Assembly (NCBI GenBank): GCA_016206925.1
Contig: JACQQS010000042.1
Location: 1-44,065 of the forward strand
DNA length: 44,065 bases
Direction: 5' to 3'
Source: Candidatus Omnitrophota bacterium
GTDB lineage: Bacteria > Omnitrophota > Omnitrophia > Omnitrophales > JACQQS01
In this document: piece after piece, positions 1 to 8,898 of the stretch
Position numbering within the stretch: the first letter of the stretch is position 1
Layout of the letters: the number at the start of each line of letters is the position of its first letter
Made by a program: the position numbers and the translations under genes
Notes under the pieces: generated by a model
Database searches by the model: none
What the model was told of the DNA's origin: nothing
The model's input: the letters and a program-made list of their open reading frames with translations, nothing else

Positions 1-17
1 CCCAAACGGGGGCGGAT

Positions 18-89
18 GCGGGCGTAGCTCAGGGGTAGAGCGCAACCTTGCCAAGGTTGATGTCGAGGGTTCAAATCCCTTCGCTCGCT
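18..89 (+). tRNA. tRNA-Gly (anticodon GCC)
   Basis: A complete cloverleaf folds here. The acceptor stem is GCGGGCG (18-24) with CGCTCGC (82-88), including one G-T pair. The D arm is GCTC/GAGC. The anticodon stem CAACC/GGTTG holds the loop TTGCCAA, so the anticodon is GCC at 50-52, read as glycine. The T arm is GAGGG-TTCAAAT-CCCTT. The discriminator is T89, followed by CCG, so the 3' CCA is not fully encoded and would need to be added by the CCA enzyme. The next gene (tig) starts 26 bases downstream, so the two may share a transcript. Confidence 0.96.
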
Positions 90-114
90 CCGGCCTAATT
101 TTTAGCGGAGGTTT

Positions 115-1416
115 ATGCTTACAGAAACTACGATGGAAGAAATCTTTATTATCGAAAAACTGAACTCAAAGCCGATTTCCAAATGCGAGAAGGAATGGGA
201 AATCGCGATTCGATCCAGCGCCATTGCGGCAGAACGCGCACGCTTCTTTCAGCAAATAGCACCCGACGCGCAAGTACCTGGATTCCGCAAAGGTAAGGCT
301 CCGTTTTCCGTTCTCGAACAACATTTTAAAGATAAAGCGCAAAGCGAAATTGTGGAGCGGCTGCTTAGCCGGTCTGTGCGAGAAGCAATTCTGCGTGAAA
401 AGGAAGATATCATTCATTATCCGGCCGTTCGCGATATTCAGTTCAACGGTGATCGGCTTTCGTTTAAAATTTATATCGAGCTAAGGCCAAAAATAAAACT
501 CCCACGTTATCAGCGTATTAAAGCTAAACGGCCACCCGTTAATGTTTCTGATGAAGACATCTCAAAGGTTGTTGAGCGCATGCGCGAGCGCAGCGCAACT
601 TTTGGAGTTGTCAGCGGCCGGCCGGCAAAAATGGGTGATTTTGTGATAGCTGATTATTCCCTGGCGGTGGAGGGCAAAGAGCGCGAAAAGAAAAGCGATG
701 AGTTGTTTGAATTAAAGGATGAACCGCTCCTGCCGGGTTTCGCAAATCAAATCTGTGGAATGTCGGTAGGCGAAACGCGTACCATTACCGTTAATCTCCC
801 GGAGTCTTTTCCGCGCAAGGATTGGGCAAATAAGAGCGCAACGTTTACGCTTACCCTGAAAGACATCAAGATCAAGCAACTTCCCGAAGCCGATGATAAC
901 TGGGCCGTCAGTATCAGCAACTTCAAGTCGGTCAATGAAGTCCGCGATCAGATTAGAACCGATTTGCTCCGCATGAAAGAACGTGAAGCGGAAGCCGCGC
1001 TTGAACGCGCCTTGCTCGATGAGCTTGTCGCGCAAACGAAGTTTGATATTGCAGAGGGTAGTATTGCACGGCGTGCGCATTATCTGAACGAGCAGAGTAA
1101 GAAACACTTCATTGAGCACGGGTATGCACCGGATAAAGCAGAATTGATGACGGAAGAAAGAACGGACGAGGTTCGTAAGACGGCAGAACGTCAGGTGCGC
1201 GTAACGTTGATTTTGGAAGAAATCGCCAAAGAACAAAAAATTGAAGTAAGTGACGCAGAGGTCGATGCGCGGATAGAAGAATCGGCGGCCGCAGACCGCA
1301 ATCCGGACGAATGGCGCAGTGCATACGCAAATGAAGAGCGCCGCGAAGCTTTGTGCGATCAAATGCGATATGAAAGAGTTATCGATTTCTTGAAGGCAAT
1401 CGTAGCTAAAGATTAA
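115..1416 (+). CDS. tig: Trigger factor, ribosome-associated chaperone and peptidyl-prolyl isomerase
   Basis: This 433-residue protein is the chaperone that binds the ribosomal exit tunnel and shields nascent chains. The ribosome-binding signature GFRKGKAP is seen at residues 56-63. It is followed by an FKBP-type PPIase region (about 165-255, beginning [11 protein letters not shown]) and a long charged helical C-terminal domain, the normal order and length for the family. ATG 115 follows GGAGG at 107-111 with only three bases between. A second ATG at 133 would remove six residues and lies too far from the same GGAGG. The neighbour clpP lies 38 bases downstream; the tig-clp order is common in bacteria. 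Nothing in the sequence looks truncated. Confidence 0.95.
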   Translation: MLTETTMEEIFIIEKLNSKPISKCEKEWEIAIRSSAIAAERARFFQQIAPDAQVPGFRKGKAPFSVLEQHFKDKAQSEIVERLLSRSVREAILREKEDIIHYPAVRDIQFNGDRLSFKIYIELRPKIKLPRYQRIKAKRPPVNVSDEDISKVVERMRERSATFGVVSGRPAKMGDFVIADYSLAVEGKEREKKSDELFELKDEPLLPGFANQICGMSVGETRTITVNLPESFPRKDWANKSATFTLTLKDIKIKQLPEADDNWAVSISNFKSVNEVRDQIRTDLLRMKEREAEAALERALLDELVAQTKFDIAEGSIARRAHYLNEQSKKHFIEHGYAPDKAELMTEERTDEVRKTAERQVRVTLILEEIAKEQKIEVSDAEVDARIEESAAADRNPDEWRSAYANEERREALCDQMRYERVIDFLKAIVAKD

Positions 1417-1454
1417 ACATTTTTGCGGCAATGAGAAAACCAAAAGGAGAACCC

Positions 1455-2072
1455 ATGAACGAGATAAAAGGGAATTACCTGGTACCGATGGTGGTAGAAC
1501 AAAGTGGGCGAGGCGAGAGAGCTTACGATATTTACTCACGGCTGCTTAAGGACCGGATTGTGTTTATTGGTACACCCATCGATGACGTTGTCGCCAACGT
1601 AATCGTTGCGCAAATCCTGTTTTTGCAAATGGAAGATCCGGATAAAGATATAAATATCTATATCAATTGCCCCGGCGGATCGGTTACCGCCGGTCTTGCG
1701 ATATACGACACGATGCAGTTTGTAAGCTGTGATATTAACACCTTCTGCCTCGGTCAAGCCGCCAGCATGGGCGCGGTGCTTTTGGCCGGCGGAACCGCGG
1801 GGAAGCGATTTGCACTGCCCTATGCTCGTGTAATGATTCACCAACCCTGGGGCGGTACGCAGGGAACCGCTAGCGACATCAGCATACAGGCGAAAGAAAT
1901 TCTAAAAATTCGCGACCAGCTGAATCGCATTCTTGCCAAACATTGCAACAAACAGGTGGAACAGATCGAAAGAGACTCCGATCGGGATTATTTCATGAGC
2001 GCGGAAGAAGCTAAAGCATATGGAGTCGTGGATGAAATCATCGAAAAAAGCAAAATGATGAAGAAGAAATAA
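1455..2072 (+). CDS. clpP: ATP-dependent Clp protease proteolytic subunit
   Basis: ClpP is the cytoplasmic serine protease barrel that degrades substrates unfolded by ClpX or ClpA/C. From ATG 1455 the protein has 205 residues, the normal length. The catalytic triad is visible: Ser104 in [10 protein letters not shown], His129 in VMIHQPWGG and Asp178 in ERDSDRDYF, each offset by the same seven residues from the E. coli enzyme. An upstream in-frame ATG at 1431 exists, but the AAAGGAGA box at 1443-1450 points to 1455. The gene lies between tig and serA on the same strand, and the short gaps suggest one operon. Confidence 0.96.
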   Translation: MNEIKGNYLVPMVVEQSGRGERAYDIYSRLLKDRIVFIGTPIDDVVANVIVAQILFLQMEDPDKDINIYINCPGGSVTAGLAIYDTMQFVSCDINTFCLGQAASMGAVLLAGGTAGKRFALPYARVMIHQPWGGTQGTASDISIQAKEILKIRDQLNRILAKHCNKQVEQIERDSDRDYFMSAEEAKAYGVVDEIIEKSKMMKKK

Positions 2073-2115
2073 ACCTTTTATGCCGACACTTGCAGAGCAA
2101 GGGGAGAAATCCAGA

Positions 2116-3714
2116 GTGACGCAAGAGACGTTCAATGTTTTCGTAAGCGATAAACTCGATGCTTCCGGGCTTCGTTTCCTCGAGCAGACAAATGGCATAC
2201 GCGTTAGCAATAAGCCCGGTTTAAAAGGACAGGAGCTTAAAGACGCGATTCGCGGGGCGGATGCCATAATCATTAGAAGCGAGACCAAAGTAACAAGGGA
2301 AGTTATTGAGGCGGCCGTCCGCTTAAAGATCATCGGGCGCGCGGGCGTGGGCGTGGACAATGTCGATCTCGAAGCCGCGACAAAACGCGGAATCATTGTG
2401 ATGAATACGCCAGAAGGTAATACGAAATCGACCGCAGAACTGACGTGGTCCATGATCCTCGCGCTTTCACGCAAAGTGCCCCAGGCATTTGTTTCGCTGC
2501 GTCAAGGGGAGTGGAAACGCTCCCAGTTTACGGGCGCCGAACTTTACCGCAAGGCCATCGGCATTATCGGGTTTGGCCGTATCGGCCGTGAGGTAGCGCG
2601 ATTCGCGGCTGCCTTTGGGATGAAAGTTGTTGTGTATGATCCGTTCATTTCTGCCGAAAGCGTGAAACAGGTAAACGTAACGTTCGCCCCGCTCAATGAT
2701 CTGCTCAAGCAAGCCGACTACGTTACCGTACACACACCGCTGACGCCTGAAACCACAAACTTGATCGGCAAAGAACAATTTGCGCTCATGAAAAAAGGCG
2801 TTCGAATCGTCAATTGCGCCCGCGGCGGGATCGTTAACGAAGAAGCCTTGCTCAGCGCACTAAACGAGGGACGTGTCGCCGGTGCGGCGCTCGATGTTTT
2901 CATCGAAGAGCCGCCTAAGAAAGATAACCCGCTGTTGCAGCATCCGGCGGTCATAGGTACGCCGCATCTGGGTGCAGCAACCGTCGAGGCCCAGGAAAAT
3001 GTTTCTCTCGAAGTTGCGGAACAGGTTGTGGACGCGCTTTTCGGAAAAGAAATCCGCAATTCGGTGAACATCCCGTCGCTTGACGCGGAATCGGCACGCG
3101 TGCTCCGTCCGTGGGCCGTTTTGACGGAAAAACTCGGATTGCTTCAAGCGCAGCTTTTTGAAGGGGATGTCAAGCGTGTTGAAATTCGATATAGCGGAGA
3201 GGTGACCGCATATAAAATGGCACCGCTTACGGCTGCATTTCTAAAAGGCCTGCTGAGTCCCATGTGCGGCGAATCGGTGAATTTCATAAACGCGATACCT
3301 ACGGCTCGCGAGCGCGGCATTACGATCGATGAAAGCACCACCACGGCCACCGAAGATTTCGCTAATGCAGTGGCCGTGCACGTGACGACATCGTCCGGCA
3401 CTTATTTTGTCATGGGAACTTTGTTCGGCAACAAGGAAGCGCGTATCGTCCGCATAGGCGATTACGACATGGATGCCATACCCCACGGCACCGTTCTTGC
3501 AGTAACCAATGATGACAAACCCGGCTTTATCGGTGAAATCGGCACTATCCTGGGGAAAAATGGTGTCAACATCGCAGAAATGACTTTGGGACGGCGGCAG
3601 GAAGGCAAAACGGCCTTTGCCATGATCAACGTGGATGGGAATGTGCCGGCAAAGGTGCTTGAAGAAATACGGACTCTAAAAAAAGTCCAAGCCGTAAAGA
3701 TAGTCCGGTTTTAA
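2116..3714 (+). CDS. serA: D-3-phosphoglycerate dehydrogenase, long form with ACT domain
   Basis: SerA oxidises 3-phosphoglycerate to 3-phosphohydroxypyruvate, the first step of serine synthesis, using NAD. Counting from GTG 2116 (532 residues), the Rossmann motif is GFGRIG at 152-157, and the catalytic residues are Arg236 (NCARGG), Glu265 (FIEEPP) and His284 (TPHLGAA). An intervening allosteric domain is followed by a C-terminal ACT domain (from about 460, TNDDKPGFIGEIG), typical of the serine-regulated long form of about 525-530 residues. GTG 2116 is preferred because AGGGGAG lies nine bases upstream and the product begins at the usual position; the ATG at 2080 lacks a ribosome binding site and would add 12 residues. 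It ends just before a probable terminator. Confidence 0.94.
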   Translation: MTQETFNVFVSDKLDASGLRFLEQTNGIRVSNKPGLKGQELKDAIRGADAIIIRSETKVTREVIEAAVRLKIIGRAGVGVDNVDLEAATKRGIIVMNTPEGNTKSTAELTWSMILALSRKVPQAFVSLRQGEWKRSQFTGAELYRKAIGIIGFGRIGREVARFAAAFGMKVVVYDPFISAESVKQVNVTFAPLNDLLKQADYVTVHTPLTPETTNLIGKEQFALMKKGVRIVNCARGGIVNEEALLSALNEGRVAGAALDVFIEEPPKKDNPLLQHPAVIGTPHLGAATVEAQENVSLEVAEQVVDALFGKEIRNSVNIPSLDAESARVLRPWAVLTEKLGLLQAQLFEGDVKRVEIRYSGEVTAYKMAPLTAAFLKGLLSPMCGESVNFINAIPTARERGITIDESTTTATEDFANAVAVHVTTSSGTYFVMGTLFGNKEARIVRIGDYDMDAIPHGTVLAVTNDDKPGFIGEIGTILGKNGVNIAEMTLGRRQEGKTAFAMINVDGNVPAKVLEEIRTLKKVQAVKIVRF

Positions 3715-3729
3715 CTTTGCTGGTTTCTT

Positions 3730-3765
3730 GGCGGGGCGGCTTCAGGTGCCCCGCCTGTTTTGTGT
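3730..3765 (+). terminator. Probable rho-independent terminator after serA
   Basis: GGCGGGGC at 3730-3737 pairs perfectly with GCCCCGCC at 3748-3755 across a ten-base loop, and is followed by the T-rich run TGTTTTGTGTTT. It lies 15 bases after the serA stop and before purA. It would separate the tig-clpP-serA unit from the purA operon. Confidence 0.65.
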
Positions 3766-3793
3766 TTGGTGTATCGCTATGCGGGAGAGTTGA

Positions 3794-5068
3794 ATGGCAA
3801 ATATTGTTCTGGTAGGCGCGCAGTGGGGCGATGAGGGTAAGGGAAAGATAATCGACTTCCTTACGGAGAAAAGCGACTACGTCGTTCGATTCCAAGGTGG
3901 AAGCAACGCCGGGCATACGGTTCGGGTAGGAGCGGAGCGTTTTGTGTTGCATCAGATCCCCTCGGGCATAATTCGTAATCATATAATCTGCGTGATTGCA
4001 AACGGCGTGGTCCTTGATCCCGAGGAACTTATTCACGAAATCGGCAATCTCAAAAAGCGAAAAATCCGAGTCGATGGCCGCCTTTTCGTGAGCGATCAAG
4101 CGCATGTGATTATGCCGTACCACAAGTTGTTTGACCGGCTGGCCGAGCAAGAAAATGAAAAACGGAAGATCGGCACCACCCAGCGCGGCATCGGACCGTG
4201 CTACGCAGACAAGGCCGCCAGACTGGGTATTCGCGTGGGTGATTTTTTGGATATTCCGGTTTTTAAGCAGCGGCTGAAACAGGTGCTCGATGCAAAAAAT
4301 AAGGTGCTAAAGTTTATTTACCGCCACCCGACTCTCTCCTATACGGACATTTTAAAACGTTGTCTTGCCTACCGAAAAAGACTTTTGGGATATACGCGCA
4401 ATACACCTCAATTGCTGCACGACGCGGTGCATAAAAGGAAACGCATACTCCTCGAGGGTGCCCAAGGTACATTTCTTGACGTCGATCATGGCACGTATCC
4501 GTACGTAACATCTTCCAATTCGTCTGTTGGGGGCGCTATCACGGGCACCGGTATGGGATTGCGTGATGTGCATAAGGTCATAGGCGTGGTGAAAGCGTAT
4601 ACAACACGCGTGGGCGAGGGGCCGTTTCCTACCGAAATGGAGCCCGCCATGTTGCGCAAAGTTCGCGATTGGGGTGAAGAATTTGGTGCCACCACCGGCC
4701 GGCCGCGTCGCTGCGGATGGTTTGACGCGGTCCTGACGCGGCAAGCCGCGCGAGTCAACGGACTCGATTCCATTGCAGTTACTAAGCTCGATGTGCTCGA
4801 CAATTTGAAAGAAATCAAAATCTGCACAACGTATAAATACCACGGACGCACTTTGCGCGATCTGCCTTCCCATGTCGAAGTGCTCAAACAATGCCGTCCG
4901 GTTTTTAGAACCGTGAAAGGTTGGCACTCATCGACCTCGCAGATCACGAAATTTCGAGATTTGCCAAAATTGGCGCAGCAATATCTGCGTGTGCTGGAAA
5001 AGCTGGTCGAGACGCCCATTGAAATCGTATCGGTAGGCTCCAGCCGCTCGCAGACCATTGTTTTATGA
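3794..5068 (+). CDS. purA: Adenylosuccinate synthetase
   Basis: PurA joins IMP and aspartate using GTP to form adenylosuccinate, the first committed step to AMP. The protein has 424 residues, the family length. The N-terminal signature WGDEGKGK carries the catalytic Asp13, and GSNAGHTV carries His41. Downstream family motifs include TTGRPRRCGWFD and the conserved threonine-glycine loops. ATG 3794 follows a GGGAGAG box. The last codons overlap the start of uppS as ATGA, so it heads a run of translationally coupled genes. No promoter with good consensus was seen in the short gap upstream. Confidence 0.96.
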   Translation: MANIVLVGAQWGDEGKGKIIDFLTEKSDYVVRFQGGSNAGHTVRVGAERFVLHQIPSGIIRNHIICVIANGVVLDPEELIHEIGNLKKRKIRVDGRLFVSDQAHVIMPYHKLFDRLAEQENEKRKIGTTQRGIGPCYADKAARLGIRVGDFLDIPVFKQRLKQVLDAKNKVLKFIYRHPTLSYTDILKRCLAYRKRLLGYTRNTPQLLHDAVHKRKRILLEGAQGTFLDVDHGTYPYVTSSNSSVGGAITGTGMGLRDVHKVIGVVKAYTTRVGEGPFPTEMEPAMLRKVRDWGEEFGATTGRPRRCGWFDAVLTRQAARVNGLDSIAVTKLDVLDNLKEIKICTTYKYHGRTLRDLPSHVEVLKQCRPVFRTVKGWHSSTSQITKFRDLPKLAQQYLRVLEKLVETPIEIVSVGSSRSQTIVL

Positions 5069-5784
5069 CCACATCCATTCCTCAACATATCGCTGTCATT
5101 ATGGACGGCAACGGCCGCTGGGCCAAAGAACGTGGACTTCCGCGTGTCAGCGGGCATCAAGCAGGGGTAGAAAGCGTGGATGAGATTGTAACCGCCTGCC
5201 GCGAACTGGGCGTTCAGTATTTAACGCTTTACAGTCTCTCCAAGGAAAACTGGCGGCGGCCGCGGGGAGAGATTTCTTTTCTAATGGATCTGTTGTCGGT
5301 TTATCTGCGGGATCGGCTTGATAAAATGCAGGCAAACGGAGTTCGTTTCAATTATATTGGCACGATAACCGATTTGCCGGAAAATATACAGAAGCAGCTG
5401 GAAAATACAAAAAAACTGACAGAAAAAAATTCTGCGCTAACGCTCACACTCGCTCTAAGTTATGGCTCCCGCCAGGAGATCAGCGATGCGGCCCAAGAGC
5501 TCTGCCGTTCGGTCCAGAACGGCAAGTTACGCGTCGAGGAAATAACCCCGGAAATTTTTAAACAATTCCTGTATACTAGGGCATTGCCGGATCCTGACCT
5601 TGTCATTCGCACAAGCGGCGAGAATCGGATGAGCAATTTTTTACTTTGGCAGTCCTCATACGCAGAATTTTACGTTTCAACCAAATGGTGGCCTGACTTC
5701 CGGCGAAGCGACCTCGAACTTGCCATTTGTGAATTTTCAAAACGCGAGAGGCGCTTCGGAGCAACGCCGGTTGCTAAGTCATGA
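5065..5784 (+). CDS. uppS: Isoprenyl transferase (undecaprenyl diphosphate synthase)
   Basis: This cis-prenyltransferase makes undecaprenyl diphosphate, the lipid carrier for peptidoglycan and surface polysaccharides. Of its 239 residues, the N-terminal motif MDGNGRWAKERG contains the catalytic Asp14, and RTSGE at 182-186 followed by RMSNFLLWQ and YAEFY forms the conserved isopentenyl-diphosphate binding region. Its length and the order of motifs match the family. It overlaps purA by four bases and cdsA by four bases. The adjacency uppS-cdsA-dxr-rseP is a widely conserved envelope biosynthesis cluster. Confidence 0.95.
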   Translation: MTTSIPQHIAVIMDGNGRWAKERGLPRVSGHQAGVESVDEIVTACRELGVQYLTLYSLSKENWRRPRGEISFLMDLLSVYLRDRLDKMQANGVRFNYIGTITDLPENIQKQLENTKKLTEKNSALTLTLALSYGSRQEISDAAQELCRSVQNGKLRVEEITPEIFKQFLYTRALPDPDLVIRTSGENRMSNFLLWQSSYAEFYVSTKWWPDFRRSDLELAICEFSKRERRFGATPVAKS

Positions 5785-6638
5785 AACCCGCAAACAAACG
5801 CCAGTCAAAAACTGCACCCGCTAGTATACCTGCGGATACACTTCCCAAATTCAGCAAACGTGTTGTGACCTCAGCGATTTTCCTTTCCGCTACGGTGTAT
5901 GCGATTTTCTTTGCGCCTAACTGGATCTTTGTGCTGACCGTCGAAGGATTTGTGCTCCTTGGGCTTAATGAATTTTTTGATATGGCGAAGCGCAAGGGCC
6001 TGGAGATCAATTCTGCCCTTGGGCTTGTTTTCGGCGGCCTTTTTCCGCTGACCTATTTCTTCCCGGCCGATGTCGTGATTATGTTTGCTGCCATGCTCTG
6101 CATTTTTATTTTCAACTTCCACCGAAGGCTGAAGGAGCAGGCGCTTGTCAACACTTCTGTGACGATGTTCGGCGTAATCTATGTCGGCTGGTTTTTCTCT
6201 CTGGTCACCAAAATTCGCCAGCTGCCGAACGGCGCGGCGTGGGTTCTCTATGTGATTTTAGTCACGAAGAGCGGTGATGCTGCCGCCTATCTTTTGGGAC
6301 AAAAGTTCGGAAGGACCAAGTTTATTGAACACATCAGCCCAAACAAATCTATTGAAGGCGCCGCTGCCAGTTTGACTGCATCGGTGGCCACATCGCTTCT
6401 CACCAAAACTTTTTTGCCACATGTCACTTTCAATCATTTGCTTATATTGGGATTTGTCCTTGGAATCCTGGCTCTTGTCGGCGATCTGTGTGAAAGTTTG
6501 ATTAAACGTGATTGCGGCGTTAAAGACTCGGGCCAGATTCCCGGACTCGGCGGGGTATTGGACATCATTGACAGTCTGATTTTTACTATCCCATTCTGTT
6601 ATTATTACGTATCGGTATTTCCGGGGGTTGCCGGATGA
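5781..6638 (+). CDS. cdsA: Phosphatidate cytidylyltransferase (CDP-diglyceride synthase)
   Basis: CdsA converts phosphatidic acid and CTP to CDP-diacylglycerol in the inner membrane. The 285-residue protein has about seven hydrophobic segments and the C-terminal family signature SLIKRDCGVKDSG followed by a GG-LD core and IDSL. The second half of the signature is altered: the usual PGHGG-LDRID reads PGLGG-LDIID, with one residue fewer after KDSG. The metal-binding KR, KD and D residues remain. It sits between uppS and dxr with ATGA overlaps on both sides, which supports the call. Confidence 0.9.
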   Translation: MKPANKRQSKTAPASIPADTLPKFSKRVVTSAIFLSATVYAIFFAPNWIFVLTVEGFVLLGLNEFFDMAKRKGLEINSALGLVFGGLFPLTYFFPADVVIMFAAMLCIFIFNFHRRLKEQALVNTSVTMFGVIYVGWFFSLVTKIRQLPNGAAWVLYVILVTKSGDAAAYLLGQKFGRTKFIEHISPNKSIEGAAASLTASVATSLLTKTFLPHVTFNHLLILGFVLGILALVGDLCESLIKRDCGVKDSGQIPGLGGVLDIIDSLIFTIPFCYYYVSVFPGVAG

Positions 6639-7786
6639 AGCACATATCCCTTATTGGCTCTACCGGCTCGATTGGTGAAAGTACCTTGTCCGTCATTCGG
6701 GCGCATCCTACCCGCTTTAAAGTATCCGCTCTGGCCGTGCGCGCTAATGTTTCAAAGCTCTTAATGCAAATTAAAGAATTTGAACCGCAGTTGGTGTGCG
6801 TGTATGATGAAAAGGCAGCGCACCGATTGAGGAAGGCGTTGGGACGGCGCGCGCTTAAGGTTCTTTCTGGAAACGACGGTTTGAATGAAGTTGCGAAAAT
6901 GCCTCAGAGTGATGTTGTTCTATGCGCCGCCGTAGGCGCTTGCGGTCTTGGAGCAATATTTTCGGCAATAGAAGCAGGAAAAGCGGTTGGCATTGCCAAC
7001 AAAGAACCGCTCGTCGTCGCAGGCCATCTGATTATGAAAAAAGCCCGAGAGCGAAAAACGCATGTGCTTCCGATTGACAGCGAACATTCGGCGATCTGGC
7101 AGTGTCTGCAAAACTTGAACGGACATACCGAAAAAACTGTGGAACGACTGATCCTGACGGCGTCGGGAGGGCCCTTTTTCGGAAAAACCCGCTGGGAATT
7201 AAGGGCGGTAACACCTTCGCAGGCGGTAAATCACCCGCGCTGGCGGATGGGCCGGAAGATCAGCGTCGATTCGGCGACATTAATGAATAAAGGGCTGGAG
7301 GTTAAAGAAGCGCATCATTTATTCGATATACCGCTTGAGAGAATTGATGTCTTGATTCATCGTCAAGCCGTCATTCATTCCATGGTCGAGTTTGTAGACG
7401 GCTCGCATATGGCCCAACTGGCTGTTAACGATATGAAATTGCCGATTCAGTTTGCGCTGAGTTATCCCGAGAGACTTCGATCCCAGGTACCGAAATTAGA
7501 TTTTTTAAAGATACACTCATTAACATTTGAACGCCCCGACAGACGCACGTTTCCATGCCTGGATCTGGCATGTTCTACATGGAGGCAGGGCGGGACAGCG
7601 CCGGCTGTCCTCAATGCGGCAAATGAAATTGCCGTAGCGCGATTTTTGAACGGCGATCTGTCTTTTCTCGGTATTCCCAATCTCATCGAACGCGTTCTCG
7701 CACGGCACCGCTCTGTCACCAACCCCGATTTAAATCAAATCCTCGAGGCCGATTCCTGGGCTCGGGAAGAGGCGATGCGCATATGA
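6635..7786 (+). CDS. dxr: 1-deoxy-D-xylulose 5-phosphate reductoisomerase
   Basis: Dxr (IspC) converts DXP to methylerythritol phosphate using NADPH, the second step of the MEP isoprenoid pathway, feeding UppS upstream in this operon. The 383-residue protein starts with the NADPH-binding GSTGSIG (8-14), has NKEPLV at 122-127, and metal ligands in PIDSEHSAI (Asp148, Glu150). The substrate loop HPRWRMGRKISVDSATLMNK is intact, as is KGLEVKEAHHLF. It shares ATGA overlaps with cdsA and rseP. Confidence 0.95.
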   Translation: MKHISLIGSTGSIGESTLSVIRAHPTRFKVSALAVRANVSKLLMQIKEFEPQLVCVYDEKAAHRLRKALGRRALKVLSGNDGLNEVAKMPQSDVVLCAAVGACGLGAIFSAIEAGKAVGIANKEPLVVAGHLIMKKARERKTHVLPIDSEHSAIWQCLQNLNGHTEKTVERLILTASGGPFFGKTRWELRAVTPSQAVNHPRWRMGRKISVDSATLMNKGLEVKEAHHLFDIPLERIDVLIHRQAVIHSMVEFVDGSHMAQLAVNDMKLPIQFALSYPERLRSQVPKLDFLKIHSLTFERPDRRTFPCLDLACSTWRQGGTAPAVLNAANEIAVARFLNGDLSFLGIPNLIERVLARHRSVTNPDLNQILEADSWAREEAMRI

Positions 7787-8898
7787 GCGGCGTGTTCACA
7801 GGCATTTATCAAGTCCTGCTTACGCTCGCCATATTGGGCCTTTTAATTACGTTGCATGAATTTGGCCATTTTCTAATGTGCCGGCTGAGCAAAATCAAGG
7901 TCGAGAAATTTTCCATCGGATTTGGCAAGGAAATTTGGGCTACCGAGCGGGGCGGAACCCGCTATGCGATCTCCATTTTTCCTTTTGGCGGATACGTTCG
8001 CCCGCAAGGAGAAGACATTAAGTCGTTTGAAGAAAGTAAGCCCAAGCCGGGCGATTATCTGGCGGCACCCATTTTCCACCGCTTAGGGGTGGTGGCTGCG
8101 GGACCGGTTATGAACTGGTTTTTAGCGTGGCTCCTTTTTGCAATTGTTCTTATCATCGGCCGGCCTGTTCAAATGGCCACCATTGGAGCGTTTCTGGAAG
8201 GATATCCCGCGGAGGCCAGCGGGCTAAAAATGGGGGACAGGGTTATTGCGGTAGACGGGAAAAAAATTGACAGCTGGATGGAAATGACGGAGCTGATTCG
8301 TCAACATACGGAAGGCAATCTGATTCTCCGTGTTTACCGGAACGGCCTGGAAACCGAAGTTGCCATTGTTCCGAAATCTGAAACTGACGATGCGAACCGG
8401 GGGAAGCCATTTTCAAGAATCGGTATCAAGCCTGATTTAAAAGATGTAAAAATCGAGCGCCTTCCGCTGCTCGGCGCTATTTCCGAAAGCTTTCTTTTGG
8501 TTCGGGACTACACGTTCTTGACGTATGAGGCCATCTTCGGACTCATTACGCGTCAACTGCCGCTCCAAACGATGAGCGGTCCGATCGGTGTCGTCAGTAT
8601 GGCTGCAAAAGCTTCTGCCATGGGTATCGTTTACTTGATCCAGCTGGCGGCCATGTTGAGCGTCTCGCTGGCTGTATTTAATATGCTGCCCATTCCGGCT
8701 TTAGACGGCGGGCACGTTTTGTTCCTGCTCATTGAGGCTGTCAAACGAAAACCGCTAAGTTTAAAGGTGCAGGAAAGAAGCACTCAGGTTTGTTTTCTTC
8801 TCTTGATTATGCTTTTTGTCCTCATCACGGTAAACGACATCGCACATCTCGAATGGTTTGATCGCATCAAAGCTTTACTTCCTACGATCGCCCCATGA
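7783..8898 (+). CDS. rseP: Site-2 intramembrane zinc metalloprotease (RseP family)
   Basis: RseP-type enzymes cut membrane-anchored regulators such as anti-sigma factors inside the membrane. The 371-residue protein has the zinc motif HEFGH at 25-29 in its first membrane segment and the second active-site motif NMLPIPALDGGH at 300-311 (Asp308). Between them lies one PDZ domain (about 130-200, with GLKMGDRVIAVDGKKI), whereas E. coli RseP has two. It follows dxr and precedes proS with four-base overlaps. The natural substrate cannot be read from this window; no anti-sigma factor gene is seen. Confidence 0.93.
   Translation: MSGVFTGIYQVLLTLAILGLLITLHEFGHFLMCRLSKIKVEKFSIGFGKEIWATERGGTRYAISIFPFGGYVRPQGEDIKSFEESKPKPGDYLAAPIFHRLGVVAAGPVMNWFLAWLLFAIVLIIGRPVQMATIGAFLEGYPAEASGLKMGDRVIAVDGKKIDSWMEMTELIRQHTEGNLILRVYRNGLETEVAIVPKSETDDANRGKPFSRIGIKPDLKDVKIERLPLLGAISESFLLVRDYTFLTYEAIFGLITRQLPLQTMSGPIGVVSMAAKASAMGIVYLIQLAAMLSVSLAVFNMLPIPALDGGHVLFLLIEAVKRKPLSLKVQERSTQVCFLLLIMLFVLITVNDIAHLEWFDRIKALLPTIAP

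Noticed and set aside
712-1539. Long minus-strand open frame of 275 codons opposite tig
   Set aside because: It is antisense to a gene with clear family motifs, has no ribosome binding site and encodes no recognisable domain.
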